From Bacteroides stercorirosoris (lineage in GTDB: Bacteria > Bacteroidota > Bacteroidia > Bacteroidales > Bacteroidaceae), in assembly GCF_900142015.1 (NCBI RefSeq), contig NZ_FQZN01000006.1, positions 1 to 64,000 on the forward strand: 64,000 nucleotides of DNA. The letters are read 5' to 3'. The number at the start of each line of letters is the position of its first letter. The stretch's first letter is position 1. The notes under the pieces were generated by a model that worked only from the letters and a program-made list of their open reading frames with translations, searched no databases and had not been told where the DNA came from. Position numbers and translations under genes: made by a program. Of this stretch, positions 35,724 through 43,529 are shown one piece after another.

Positions 35724-38700
35724 ATGCAATATAAGACTTTAATATTTAGAAAGAACTTTCTCTTAGCAGCCTTGTTGGCATCAGTATGGCTTACCGGTTG
35801 TGTACAAGAGGAGTTCGAGTCAATACCTCTTCAAACAGGAAATGGTGTCCGGTTCAGCCTGACGGTTCCCGACGTTGAAATGCCATCCGTATCTTCGCGC
35901 ACAATGACCGGAACGGGAGTAGCCAAGAAGGAAGATGAAATAAAAACGGTAGATGTCCTTGTTTTTGATGCGTCGAAAACACCTGCGGTATATTTGGAAT
36001 GGGTTAGTGGCACGGGAGTTACACAGGATTTGGCTAATAATAACTCTACGGTGAGTTTCTCTGCTGTGCTTTCTCCCACTACCGCATCAACCTGTATCGT
36101 GGTTGTGGCGAATAGGGAACTTGACGGTATTGCGTCGAAATTTAAGAAGGGAGAAACTACTAAAGTCCAGGCGATGGAAGCGATGCTCCATACCCGAATA
36201 AGTAAATGGACGGCAGACGGTTCGACTTCTGGCGGTTATACGCCGATTCCCATGTACGGGGAGATAGAAGTGGCGAAAATCACTCCTTCGATGAATCCCA
36301 TAACAGGCATCAACATGAAACGTATGCTGGCTCGTATTGACATCCGTAACTCCGCATTGAACTTCACGGTGGAGGAGGTTTATCTGGCCAATTACAATAC
36401 TATCGGATACATTGCCCCGGCATGGGATGCGGATGGAAAGCTTAAAGATCCGGCTCCGGATGATCCGAACCTTCCGGCCGACGGTGGCAAGAAGACGGAG
36501 GAAGGGGATGCAATTCTTTATTCCGTGAGTGGAAACACACCCTACAACGGTGAGATTTATACATTCGAAGCACCTGCTGCAGTGGATGCCGGCGGTGTGG
36601 GACAAGACGGAGCTTCGAGCCGTAAGGAAGCTGTTTGCCTGATTGTGAAGGGAAAGATCGGTAGCGGTAAATCAACTTTTTACCGTGTTGATTTCACAAA
36701 AACCGGAAAGATAGGGGCGGAGGTTGAATATCTGTCTTTGAAGCGAAACTATAAATACATTGTCACCGTAACGGAAGCCTCGGGCATTGGCTATGAAAGT
36801 TTCAGGGAGGCACTGGCATCCTATACAGTCATGTCCAATCTTAAGTTCCGGGTGATACATTATAACCGGGAGAAGGTCAAAGATGTAGTCTACAACGGGC
36901 AGTATATGCTTGGTGTGGGTGAATCGGAAATCAGTGTGACGCAGCACCAGAATAACGGATACGCTATCAACGTCTTTACCGACCACCCCGGTGGCTGGAA
37001 GGCTACTGTTACGGAAGGGAACGATTGGCTTGGCTTTTCTGCGGGAACTGCTACAGTGTCAGGTGTTGCGAACGAAGATACACAACTTTTGCTGAGAATT
37101 CCTTATTATCATAATGGAATTACCGGAACCACCCGCATGGCGACCGTCACTCTGACAGCAGGCCGGTTGACTTACGATATTAAAGTGACGCAGGGAGTGA
37201 TAGACCCGGGAATCATCAAGTTTGTCGATGCATACGGGAATGAGTTGGAGAATGGGCTTTTCTTCCCGATCAGAAACCCTGACGGCGATGATCTTCCTAT
37301 TGAGGCGCAGACGGTATATGTGATGTTTTCCGTGGATAAGATTGACGTCCAGCTTTATGGGAGTGTGGAACAGGCCAGAGTCCAGTATCCTACCGGTGGT
37401 CTGATCCCGCAATTGTATAGAGATAGCAGGAAGTCATTCACTGAAAAAGTACAGGCGTTTACCGTGCAGCCCAATCCGAGGCGTGTGGGCGACGGAACCA
37501 GTGAAAATACCGATGGCTGGTGGTGGCGTTGGGATAACCTCGTTTTCAATCTGTTTGATAAGGACGGCAGTTACCTTAACGAAATATCCCTTCCCATTAA
37601 TCAGGGCGAATTGCAGTTCTCATTCCGATATTACTCTACTCTTGGTAATAGCCGTACCTATAAAGTACATTTAGGTGCGGAGCAATATCTGCAACTGTTT
37701 GTTAATAATAACTGGGCAATTGAGAATGTCGAGATACTGGATGTAGCCGGTGATGACGGTACCGGATTGATGCGGCCCGACGCGGATAATGATATAGTGG
37801 CGGGCAGAACGAATGCGGAGCCGAAGATGTATCAGGAATCTATTATAGACACTGATAATGATGGTAAGGGAAATGATGTTGTGAACCGTGGATATGACTT
37901 TAGACTAAAACTCAATCCCGGAAAATGGAAAGAAGGAAAAAGCGGAACGATAAGAATTACGTTCAGGAATGTAATGCATACGGTGGCAGGTGCATATTTC
38001 CCTTTTTATAGTACACTCGACCTTCAGATGGTGTCCGAAAAGAAGTCCTATACGACTGCCGGAGACCCTCTTTTCTATCTTTACCCAATTCGGCACGACA
38101 ATCGGCTTCTTGCTACGGGTGGGCGGTACGAGGGACGTAAGGCAAGTGTTGCCGATGCACAAACTATATGTGAAAACATAGGTGATGGCTGGCGTCTGCC
38201 CACTGCAAGTGAATTGTTACTGTCGTTTGCCTATCTGGATGCTGTGGGTGGTGATGCAACAGGAAGTAATGCCGGGTATCAGCAGGATATACATGGGTGG
38301 TATCGGAACTGGAGTGGCAACTACTGGTCCTCGTCCTATTATTCGGAAGGAAGTCCCGGTGCGTATTTTGAACTGGGCTTTACGGTAGGGTATCCGCAAT
38401 CCGGATCTACTACCAATTACTTCCGCTGTGTGAGAGATAACACCAATAGCGGAACAACGAAGTATCCTTATATTTCAGTGGCTACCTCAGGGGTTACTGT
38501 TGTTTCCCGCGATGCGAGTGGAGGAGTAGACCCCTCGGCGTTGCTTCCTTCAGGGGTAACTCCGGATAAGACTGAAGCGATGAACAAGGTTGCTCCGATG
38601 TTTCAGGTAGAGAACACCAGTGTTTACGGTAAGACCTGGCCAGAGGCAAAGGCTGCATGTGAAGCTAAGGGGAATGGTTGGCGTCTGCCTACACAGCGTG

Positions 38701-38963
38701 AGTTGTATTTGATTCACAGTTTGGGAGGTTCACTCTTTAGCCCCGATAATGAAGGTTTCGGTAGTACGATAAACTGGGGAACTGATTATCAGAAAATCGC
38801 TGCTGTACACTGGGCGCTGACTGAGTATGAAGGTAACTATTGGTTAGTTGGATACAACAGGAATGGTGACCGTGATCGTTATGAGTTCAGTGCATGGTCA
38901 GAGGCAGGATCGACGAACTGGGCCTGGCACCGTTGTGTGAGGACGGTAACTACAATCCCATAA
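35724..38963 (+). CDS. Large pilus tip adhesin with BACON-like and two C-type-lectin-like (DUF1566) modules
   Basis: A 1079-residue lipoprotein precursor, last gene of the pilus operon. Seen: lipobox LTGC with Cys26; likely maturation Arg59 (SSRT); fimbrillin/Mfa2-like part (about 40-385; IKTVDVLVFDA, MLARIDIRN); BACON-like domain (about 395-492); a linking region (500-790); and two related C-terminal modules at about 795-905 and 945-1075. Each module has ADAQTICENIGDGWRLPT or EAKAACEAKGNGWRLPT near its start and ends in RCVR, the DUF1566/C-type-lectin-like layout. The second module has a variable-looking stretch (GYNRNGDRDRYEFSAW). This resembles adhesins diversified by retroelements, but no reverse transcriptase is in the window. 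Confidence 0.85.
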   Translation: MQYKTLIFRKNFLLAALLASVWLTGCVQEEFESIPLQTGNGVRFSLTVPDVEMPSVSSRTMTGTGVAKKEDEIKTVDVLVFDASKTPAVYLEWVSGTGVTQDLANNNSTVSFSAVLSPTTASTCIVVVANRELDGIASKFKKGETTKVQAMEAMLHTRISKWTADGSTSGGYTPIPMYGEIEVAKITPSMNPITGINMKRMLARIDIRNSALNFTVEEVYLANYNTIGYIAPAWDADGKLKDPAPDDPNLPADGGKKTEEGDAILYSVSGNTPYNGEIYTFEAPAAVDAGGVGQDGASSRKEAVCLIVKGKIGSGKSTFYRVDFTKTGKIGAEVEYLSLKRNYKYIVTVTEASGIGYESFREALASYTVMSNLKFRVIHYNREKVKDVVYNGQYMLGVGESEISVTQHQNNGYAINVFTDHPGGWKATVTEGNDWLGFSAGTATVSGVANEDTQLLLRIPYYHNGITGTTRMATVTLTAGRLTYDIKVTQGVIDPGIIKFVDAYGNELENGLFFPIRNPDGDDLPIEAQTVYVMFSVDKIDVQLYGSVEQARVQYPTGGLIPQLYRDSRKSFTEKVQAFTVQPNPRRVGDGTSENTDGWWWRWDNLVFNLFDKDGSYLNEISLPINQGELQFSFRYYSTLGNSRTYKVHLGAEQYLQLFVNNNWAIENVEILDVAGDDGTGLMRPDADNDIVAGRTNAEPKMYQESIIDTDNDGKGNDVVNRGYDFRLKLNPGKWKEGKSGTIRITFRNVMHTVAGAYFPFYSTLDLQMVSEKKSYTTAGDPLFYLYPIRHDNRLLATGGRYEGRKASVADAQTICENIGDGWRLPTASELLLSFAYLDAVGGDATGSNAGYQQDIHGWYRNWSGNYWSSSYYSEGSPGAYFELGFTVGYPQSGSTTNYFRCVRDNTNSGTTKYPYISVATSGVTVVSRDASGGVDPSALLPSGVTPDKTEAMNKVAPMFQVENTSVYGKTWPEAKAACEAKGNGWRLPTQRELYLIHSLGGSLFSPDNEGFGSTINWGTDYQKIAAVHWALTEYEGNYWLVGYNRNGDRDRYEFSAWSEAGSTNWAWHRCVRTVTTIP

Positions 38964-38968
38964 AACTA

Positions 38969-39017
38969 AATGAGCTGTATCAGAATGCTTCCAAACAACA
39001 TTCTGATACAGCTCATT
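38969..39017. terminator. 19-bp perfect hairpin, bidirectional terminator
   Basis: The arms at 38969-38987 and 38999-39017 are perfectly complementary (start AATGAGCTGTATCAGAATG) with an 11-nt loop, and T-rich sequence follows. It separates the convergent pilus tip and HTH regulator genes. An alternative reading, as the cruciform found beside retroelement-variable regions, is discussed in the findings. Confidence 0.8.
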
Positions 39018-39048
39018 CCTTTATAACCTTTTCCGTTACAGTACCTTC

Positions 39049-40011
39049 CTAAAGCATCTCAATAATGCTCCTCTGTTTCTCCAGAAACGCAATCCTCTGC
39101 GCCTCTCCACTTCCCGAAATCAGTGTCGAGTGTCTTTTCAGCGATTGAATCCAGTTCTTCTGCAGCTGGCAAATCTGCGGGCTTTGCGAATCCATCGAAT
39201 TGATGGAATACACCCTGAAAAGGCTGATTTGGAAATCCCGGTTGCTCACATACGTATAGGTCGCTTCAAAATCGATGTTCGACAAATAGATGAACAGCTC
39301 ATGCCCTTCACTATATTCCCCTTTCACTGACAAGTGCTCCAGGTCGATGAGCAACTGCTGCAACTCATTTTTCATATACATCACGTCCGAGGTGGATATC
39401 AAATTCAGCCCTGCAAAATACTTTATCTCCTTCACGAAAGATTGGAAGATGTTACTGTCCCATATAAAGAAAGTCTTTCTGGGTCTTTTCAGTCCCTCGC
39501 TTAATTTTTTGTGAGCGGTAATTATTTTATCGGGCACATGCATATCGCTCAGGGAATTGGGAGTCTTCACCTTTCCGTTCTGATAAATCCACCGGCACAG
39601 GCGGAACTTGGACAAGTACTCATAAGATGAGTAGAGGGTAAAGGGAACGGTATTGGTAGCCGAATATACCTCGGCGTTGCCATCCTCTTTCATCGAACTG
39701 AAGATTCGCAGATAGCGCTCAACGATTTCATGGTAACTTTCATACAGGTTGGGCGAATGCAATAGGTTCAGGTCGAAAGTGACCCGGTTCGATAGATGAT
39801 TTCCGATAATCTGGTCGATGGAGATACCCAGGTTATGAGAAATTACGGCTATTTCATCAAAGGTAAATGCGACTTCCCCCCGCAATCTGCGGTAGACGGC
39901 TTCTTTCCCCATATATAACGTATCTGTCAGATAATTGGCTAAGTTCTGCCCTTGGGGAATCCTCTCCTTCATTTCATTAATCAACTCTTTTACAATGTAA
40001 TTCTTTGCCAT
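39049..40011 (-). CDS. HTH transcriptional regulator (XRE/BetR-like), paralogue A
   Basis: A 320-residue cytoplasmic protein. Seen: an N-terminal HTH of the XRE/BetR type (about 20-70; YMGKEAVYRRLRGEVAFTFDE and ISHNLGISIDQIIG), then a long alpha-helical part with YLSKFRLCRWIYQNG and a C-terminal FEATYTYVSNRDFQISLFRVYSIN segment that could bind a ligand. I chose the start at 40011 because a purine-rich site (AAAAGAAGAGG) precedes it. It aligns throughout with the next gene at 40252-41211, and both face the pilus operon, so they are candidate regulators of it. Confidence 0.82.
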   Translation of the reverse strand: MAKNYIVKELINEMKERIPQGQNLANYLTDTLYMGKEAVYRRLRGEVAFTFDEIAVISHNLGISIDQIIGNHLSNRVTFDLNLLHSPNLYESYHEIVERYLRIFSSMKEDGNAEVYSATNTVPFTLYSSYEYLSKFRLCRWIYQNGKVKTPNSLSDMHVPDKIITAHKKLSEGLKRPRKTFFIWDSNIFQSFVKEIKYFAGLNLISTSDVMYMKNELQQLLIDLEHLSVKGEYSEGHELFIYLSNIDFEATYTYVSNRDFQISLFRVYSINSMDSQSPQICQLQKNWIQSLKRHSTLISGSGEAQRIAFLEKQRSIIEML

Positions 40012-40251
40012 AGCCTCTTCTTTTTTGTTAATAATCAAATGTCATAGGTCGAATTTGTGACATATACAAATATAGAGCTTGTTAATGGAACTTTTGTGAT
40101 TGAAATCATGTGAAGAAAACGCGCGTCTTTTCTATTTGAAAAGAATAGGATAGTGGATGGTTGAATGATGAAAAAAAACAGATAGGAGTTCTATCTGTTT
40201 CCGATATTAGAGAATAAATGCGTGAACAATTGCATTATACGGAAAGAGTGG

Positions 40252-41211
40252 TTACAATGTACCGATAATTTCTCGCTGTTGTTTAAAGAATTGAATGCGT
40301 TGCATCTCACCGCTTTCCGATATCAGCGTAGAGAACTTCTTCAACGACTGGATCCACTCCTTCAGCCCGCGGAACATTTCGCTATCCTGTGTAGTGATGG
40401 AATTGATGGAGTATATCCGGATCAGGCTGAGCTGTATGGTGTCCGTCTCCAGATAACTGTAAGTAGCCTCGAAGTTGATATTCGAAATATAGATTTTGAC
40501 GTCGTTGCCCGTCTTGCTCTTCCCGCGGGTGGCCAGTTCTTCCAGGTCGTCCACCACCAAGAGCAGTTCCTCCTTAAGGAGGTTCTTGTCTTCATCGGAT
40601 ATGAGGTGTACGTCGCAGAAGTACTGGATGTCATTGACCAGATGGCTGAAAATCATATTATCCCAGATGTAATCTACGGAACGGATATGGGCTACCGCAC
40701 TGGCATACTCCTTTTGCTTATCCACTATCTGCTGCGGGATTTCCATTTCTTCAAAGTGCCTGCACTTGATGTTTTGATTCTGATACATCCACTTGAACAG
40801 CCGGAATTTGGAGAGCATATTATAGTTCAATGAGAGGGTGAGCGGAATGATGTTGGATGAAGTCCCGATCTCCGAGTTCTCTTCTTCTTTCACTTTCCGG
40901 AACAGTTCCACCTGCTTTTCCAGGATGGAGTAGTAAGTTTCGAACGGCTGGCTGCCATCCACTATATTCATGTCGAATACGGCATTGTTCTGGAAGCTCA
41001 CGCCTATCATCTTATCCAGCGATATACCCAGTTTACGGGATATAACGGCTGCTTCGGCCAGCGTGAAAGGTACTTCACCGCGGAGCCGGCGGTAGATAGC
41101 TTCTTTGCCTATATAAAGAATGTCCATTAAAGTATTGGCAAGATTTTCTTTGGATGGGAGTTTCTCTCTGACGGCATTAACTAATCCTGTATTTAACTCG
41201 TTTGTTATCAT
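40252..41211 (-). CDS. HTH transcriptional regulator (XRE/BetR-like), paralogue B
   Basis: A 319-residue paralogue of the neighbouring regulator. Seen: the same N-terminal HTH (LYIGKEAIYRRLRGEVPFT, VISRKLGISLDKMIG), the central LSKFRLFKWMYQNQ, and the C-terminal FEATYSYLETDTIQLSLIRI followed by TLISESGEMQRI. It is about 240 bp upstream of paralogue A on the same strand, with its own intergenic region. Tandem duplication is clear. The ligand and target genes are not known. Confidence 0.82.
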   Translation of the reverse strand: MITNELNTGLVNAVREKLPSKENLANTLMDILYIGKEAIYRRLRGEVPFTLAEAAVISRKLGISLDKMIGVSFQNNAVFDMNIVDGSQPFETYYSILEKQVELFRKVKEEENSEIGTSSNIIPLTLSLNYNMLSKFRLFKWMYQNQNIKCRHFEEMEIPQQIVDKQKEYASAVAHIRSVDYIWDNMIFSHLVNDIQYFCDVHLISDEDKNLLKEELLLVVDDLEELATRGKSKTGNDVKIYISNINFEATYSYLETDTIQLSLIRIYSINSITTQDSEMFRGLKEWIQSLKKFSTLISESGEMQRIQFFKQQREIIGTL

Positions 41212-41559
41212 AATCTTCTGTCTGAGTTAGAGGTTTGTCTATTGTCTATTTAACACTTTTGGAGGGCTACTTGTTTCGAAAATCGTAACATTTCTTTTTT
41301 TCGGAAGGCGTATTTCCGAAAATTGTGTTTGATGAACCTTAGGCAGTCATATATAGAAAGCCGGATTGTTCTACATTTCTTATTACTGGCACGGAAGTGT
41401 ATGCGTTGTGATGTAATTTTGTGAAGCAGTTTAATCCACCACAGAGGACACAGAGTTCACAGAGGTTTATGCTTCTGATTCTGGGATAATCTAACCTCCG
41501 TGACCTCTGTGTCCTCTGTGGTGAAACCTGCATTTACTAACTAATTGAAAGATATTGAT
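41212..41559. other. Intergenic region with a palindromic repeat
   Basis: About 350 bases between the HTH paralogue and the Ig-fold gene. The only structure is the CACAGAG-type palindrome at 41437-41526. No coding frame is credible. Confidence 0.5.
41437..41526. repeat. Palindromic repeat with CACAGAG arms, third site
   Basis: Starts ACCACAGAGGACACAGAG and ends with CTCTGTGTCCTCTGTGGT, loop around ATTCTGGGATAATC. Same family as 632-723 and 27037-27131, but the CAGGGCATCC terminal repeats are not seen around it. Confidence 0.75.
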
Positions 41560-42012
41560 ATGATGAAAGATAAGAAGAAAATAGTGGCAGAGTTACACCA
41601 TAAGAAGCAGGATAAGAATGAAGTTCCGATGCTTTTCGGGAAGAAAGTTCCTGTTATCAGTAGTGTATACGATCCGCTGACGGGCATGCGCGACGGCACC
41701 ATTACTGCAAACGCTCCTGTTGTCATCACGGGTGAGAATCTGTGCTTATCTTCACTCGGAACCATATACCTGGGTCTTTCTCCCGTCTCCGATAAGGGCA
41801 CATTGATACATGTAAAAAGAGTGTTTAAGTATACCGACACAGAGGTGTTGGTAATCCTGCCTGAATTGGAGCCGGGAGAATACTCCCCGGTTATGATGAT
41901 TCACACGGGGGGGAAGGTGAACTTCACCTATACCTTGCCGGTATCGTGGAGAGTGCTCGACGAAAGATATGCAGCTCTCTTTGTAAGGAGGAGTTGCAGC
42001 GACTTAATTTGA
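41560..42012 (+). CDS. Small DUF4469-like Ig-fold protein
   Basis: About 150 residues, no signal peptide. Seen: basic N-terminus (MMKDKKKIVAELHHKKQDKN), then an Ig/IPT-like sandwich with VPVISSVYDPLTGMRDGTI, APVVITGENLCL, VLVILPELEPGEY and a final strand. The order of these motifs resembles the DUF4469 domain that normally sits at the C-terminus of HU-like DNA-binding proteins in Bacteroides; the HU part is absent here. The start may be 41560 or the ATG five codons earlier (41545). Function is unknown. Confidence 0.6.
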   Translation: MMKDKKKIVAELHHKKQDKNEVPMLFGKKVPVISSVYDPLTGMRDGTITANAPVVITGENLCLSSLGTIYLGLSPVSDKGTLIHVKRVFKYTDTEVLVILPELEPGEYSPVMMIHTGGKVNFTYTLPVSWRVLDERYAALFVRRSCSDLI

Positions 42013-42049
42013 TGTTTTTTTAAGCTGAAAGTAAAAAACATAGAAGTAT

Positions 42050-42082
42050 TTTGTTATTGAATATGAAAAAAACGTATCTTTG
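42050..42082 (+). promoter_or_regulatory. Full Bacteroides promoter (-33 TTTG, -7 TATCTTTG) for the structured RNA
   Basis: TTTG at 42050-42053 and TATCTTTG at 42075-42082 with a 21-nt spacer, a good match to the Bacteroides housekeeping promoter. Transcription should begin near 42089. Confidence 0.75.
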
Positions 42083-42088
42083 CAGGTG

Positions 42089-42295
42089 AACAAGTGACAT
42101 ATAGTATTGCGTATACATATATGTCCTCTTCCGGTTAGAGAAAAATGTGGGAGTTTTATCTGGCAATCGGATGAGCGTAGCCTGTATCAGTTCTTGGTAC
42201 GGGCTTACTCTTCCTTTTGCTAGGGGTACCCACATACCTTCTCTAGGGGAAGACGTAATGCCCCGTACCTCTTGTAATAACCAGTTATAGCCGTA
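42089..42295 (+). ncRNA. ssrS: Probable 6S RNA (Bacteroidales-1 type)
   Basis: About 200 nt beginning just after the full promoter at 42050-42082. It folds into one long interrupted rod: GTCCTCTTCC (42123-42132) with GGGGAAGAC (42246-42254), AGAGAA (42137-42142) with TTCTCT (42239-42244), ATGTGGG (42145-42151) with CCCACAT (42229-42235), and an inner hairpin around 42173-42210. An internal bulge-rich rod of this size is the form of 6S RNA, which binds housekeeping RNA polymerase. A structured leader of the gene at 42333 is the alternative, because no terminator is obvious between them. Confidence 0.5.
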
Positions 42296-42332
42296 TAGGG
42301 TTGATTTGAAACTTATTAATCAAACACTCTAT

Positions 42333-42806
42333 ATGGCTAATTGGCTTTCTGTAAGTTTGGCCGCTGAGAAATACGGCATATCCGAAGAGCAAATCCACGA
42401 ATGGATAAGGCTCGGTTATCTGAGATGTTCATCTCTGGATAAAGACCCCTATGAGGACTCCGACCCGATGGTGGATGCGGAGGATCTTGAAAAATCCCTT
42501 GAGTTTAATTCAACGAAGTCTTACCCGGAAGATGACGCAACTGTCGAACGGGTTCCGAAAGAGCATTTGGACTGGCTTTATAAGGAAAATGCACGCTTAA
42601 CAAAAGCCTATGATGATCTGCTGGAGGAGAACTACCAGCGTTCTCAGAGGGAGGCCAAGCTGCAGGCTGAATTTGAGAATATGGCGGACCTTACCCATAG
42701 AATCCTTTCATTAAACGAAAAGATACTGAATCATAATAGAGCGATAAAAGGCAAGAAAACATCTGCTTGGTCTTTCCTGTGCCGACTATTCCGAAAAGAG
42801 TCATAA
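42333..42806 (+). CDS. Small MerR-like HTH protein with coiled coil
   Basis: A 157-residue cytoplasmic protein. Seen: WLSVSLAAEKYGISEEQIHE, an excisionase/MerR-type helix-turn-helix (about 2-40); an acidic middle; a long coiled coil (about 75-140; LYKENARLTKAYDDLLEENY); and a short basic end (FLCRLFRKES). I chose the start at 42333 (MANWLS); the frame is open to 42306. It could be a DNA-binding scaffold or phage-like accessory factor. It follows the probable 6S RNA and ends before a good terminator at 42869-42905. Confidence 0.65.
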   Translation: MANWLSVSLAAEKYGISEEQIHEWIRLGYLRCSSLDKDPYEDSDPMVDAEDLEKSLEFNSTKSYPEDDATVERVPKEHLDWLYKENARLTKAYDDLLEENYQRSQREAKLQAEFENMADLTHRILSLNEKILNHNRAIKGKKTSAWSFLCRLFRKES

Positions 42807-42868
42807 TAGGTAATTCCTCATCTAACCAATATATACCCTGTTTTTTTCTCAATCCTTTTTCATCTCGT

Positions 42869-42905
42869 GAGTGCGGAGTTCCTTTGGGAGCTTCGCATTC
42901 TTTTT
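42869..42905 (+). terminator. Rho-independent terminator after the MerR-like gene
   Basis: GAGTGCGGAGTTCC (42869-42882) pairs, with G-T wobbles, to GGGAGCTTCGCATTC (42886-42900), followed by TTTTT. Confidence 0.75.
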
Positions 42906-43468
42906 AAGCTCTGATTCGTGCAGAAATGAAAGTCAGGTATTACGCTTTGTTCCTAACAAAAAGTAACCGGAATGATTCTTTTAATGACAAGGGCTTTTCC
43001 GGAAATCTCCGAAATAGAGTCCGGTTGCATAATTTATGGAATATAAATCCATGCTTTCTGCATAAAAGAGGCAGTATATACAATGCGTATGCAAGAATCT
43101 ATGCTTCTTTCACCAAGGAACTATATATCTGACGTGAACAATCTATAGATGGGACGCGAACGATCTATATATCTGATGCGAACGGTCTACATATGGGAGA
43201 CAAACGGTCTATATACGGGAGACGAACCATCTGTTTTCAACTGACAGACCGTCTGTTTTTCTTTTATTAGACTTGTCCTTATTTATGTATTCTTCTTTCA
43301 ATCAGCAAGATGCTGGTTTCCGTTCGTTTCTTTTCGTCCTTCCCTGCACCGGGACGGAACTATCGCATTCTCGTTATGCATAAAAAGCAAAGTGTCACAT
43401 CATGTCCATGAAACGACTTTTCTTTTAATTTATCGGTAAATTCACTGATAAAATGGTTTATAATAAGT
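42906..43468. other. Long intergenic region with a tandem repeat
   Basis: About 560 bases between terminators. The frame at 42926-43132 has no supporting features. The main structure is the 22-bp tandem repeat at 43131-43233; the rest is plain AT-rich sequence. Confidence 0.5.
43131..43233. repeat. 22-bp tandem repeat, about 4.7 units
   Basis: Units start at 43131, 43153, 43175, 43197 and 43219 (partial), consensus near GACGCGAACGGTCTATATATGG. The sequence is unrelated to the array at 93-224, but the period is identical. Confidence 0.85.
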
Positions 43469-43510
43469 TACGGGCTACAGGCACGAGTGATAAGTGCCTT
43501 GTAGCCCGTA
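43469..43510 (-). terminator. Hairpin terminator of the uxuA unit
   Basis: TACGGGCTACAGGCAC (43469-43484) pairs with GTGCCTTGTAGCCCGTA (43494-43510), one bulged base, 20 bp beyond the uxuA stop on the minus strand. Confidence 0.8.
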
Positions 43511-43529
43511 TTAATTATAAAGAGGCTTC

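Noticed and set aside
38780-38962. Active diversity-generating retroelement in this window
   Set aside because: No reverse transcriptase, Avd-like gene or template repeat is found; only the target-like architecture is present, reported as a finding instead.
42926-43132. 68-codon frame after the MerR-like gene
   Set aside because: Begins after a terminator, no promoter or conserved features, ends at the tandem repeat.
43461-43515. tRNA-like hairpin before uxuA
   Set aside because: A single stem-loop without cloverleaf arms, best explained as the terminator of the uxuA unit.
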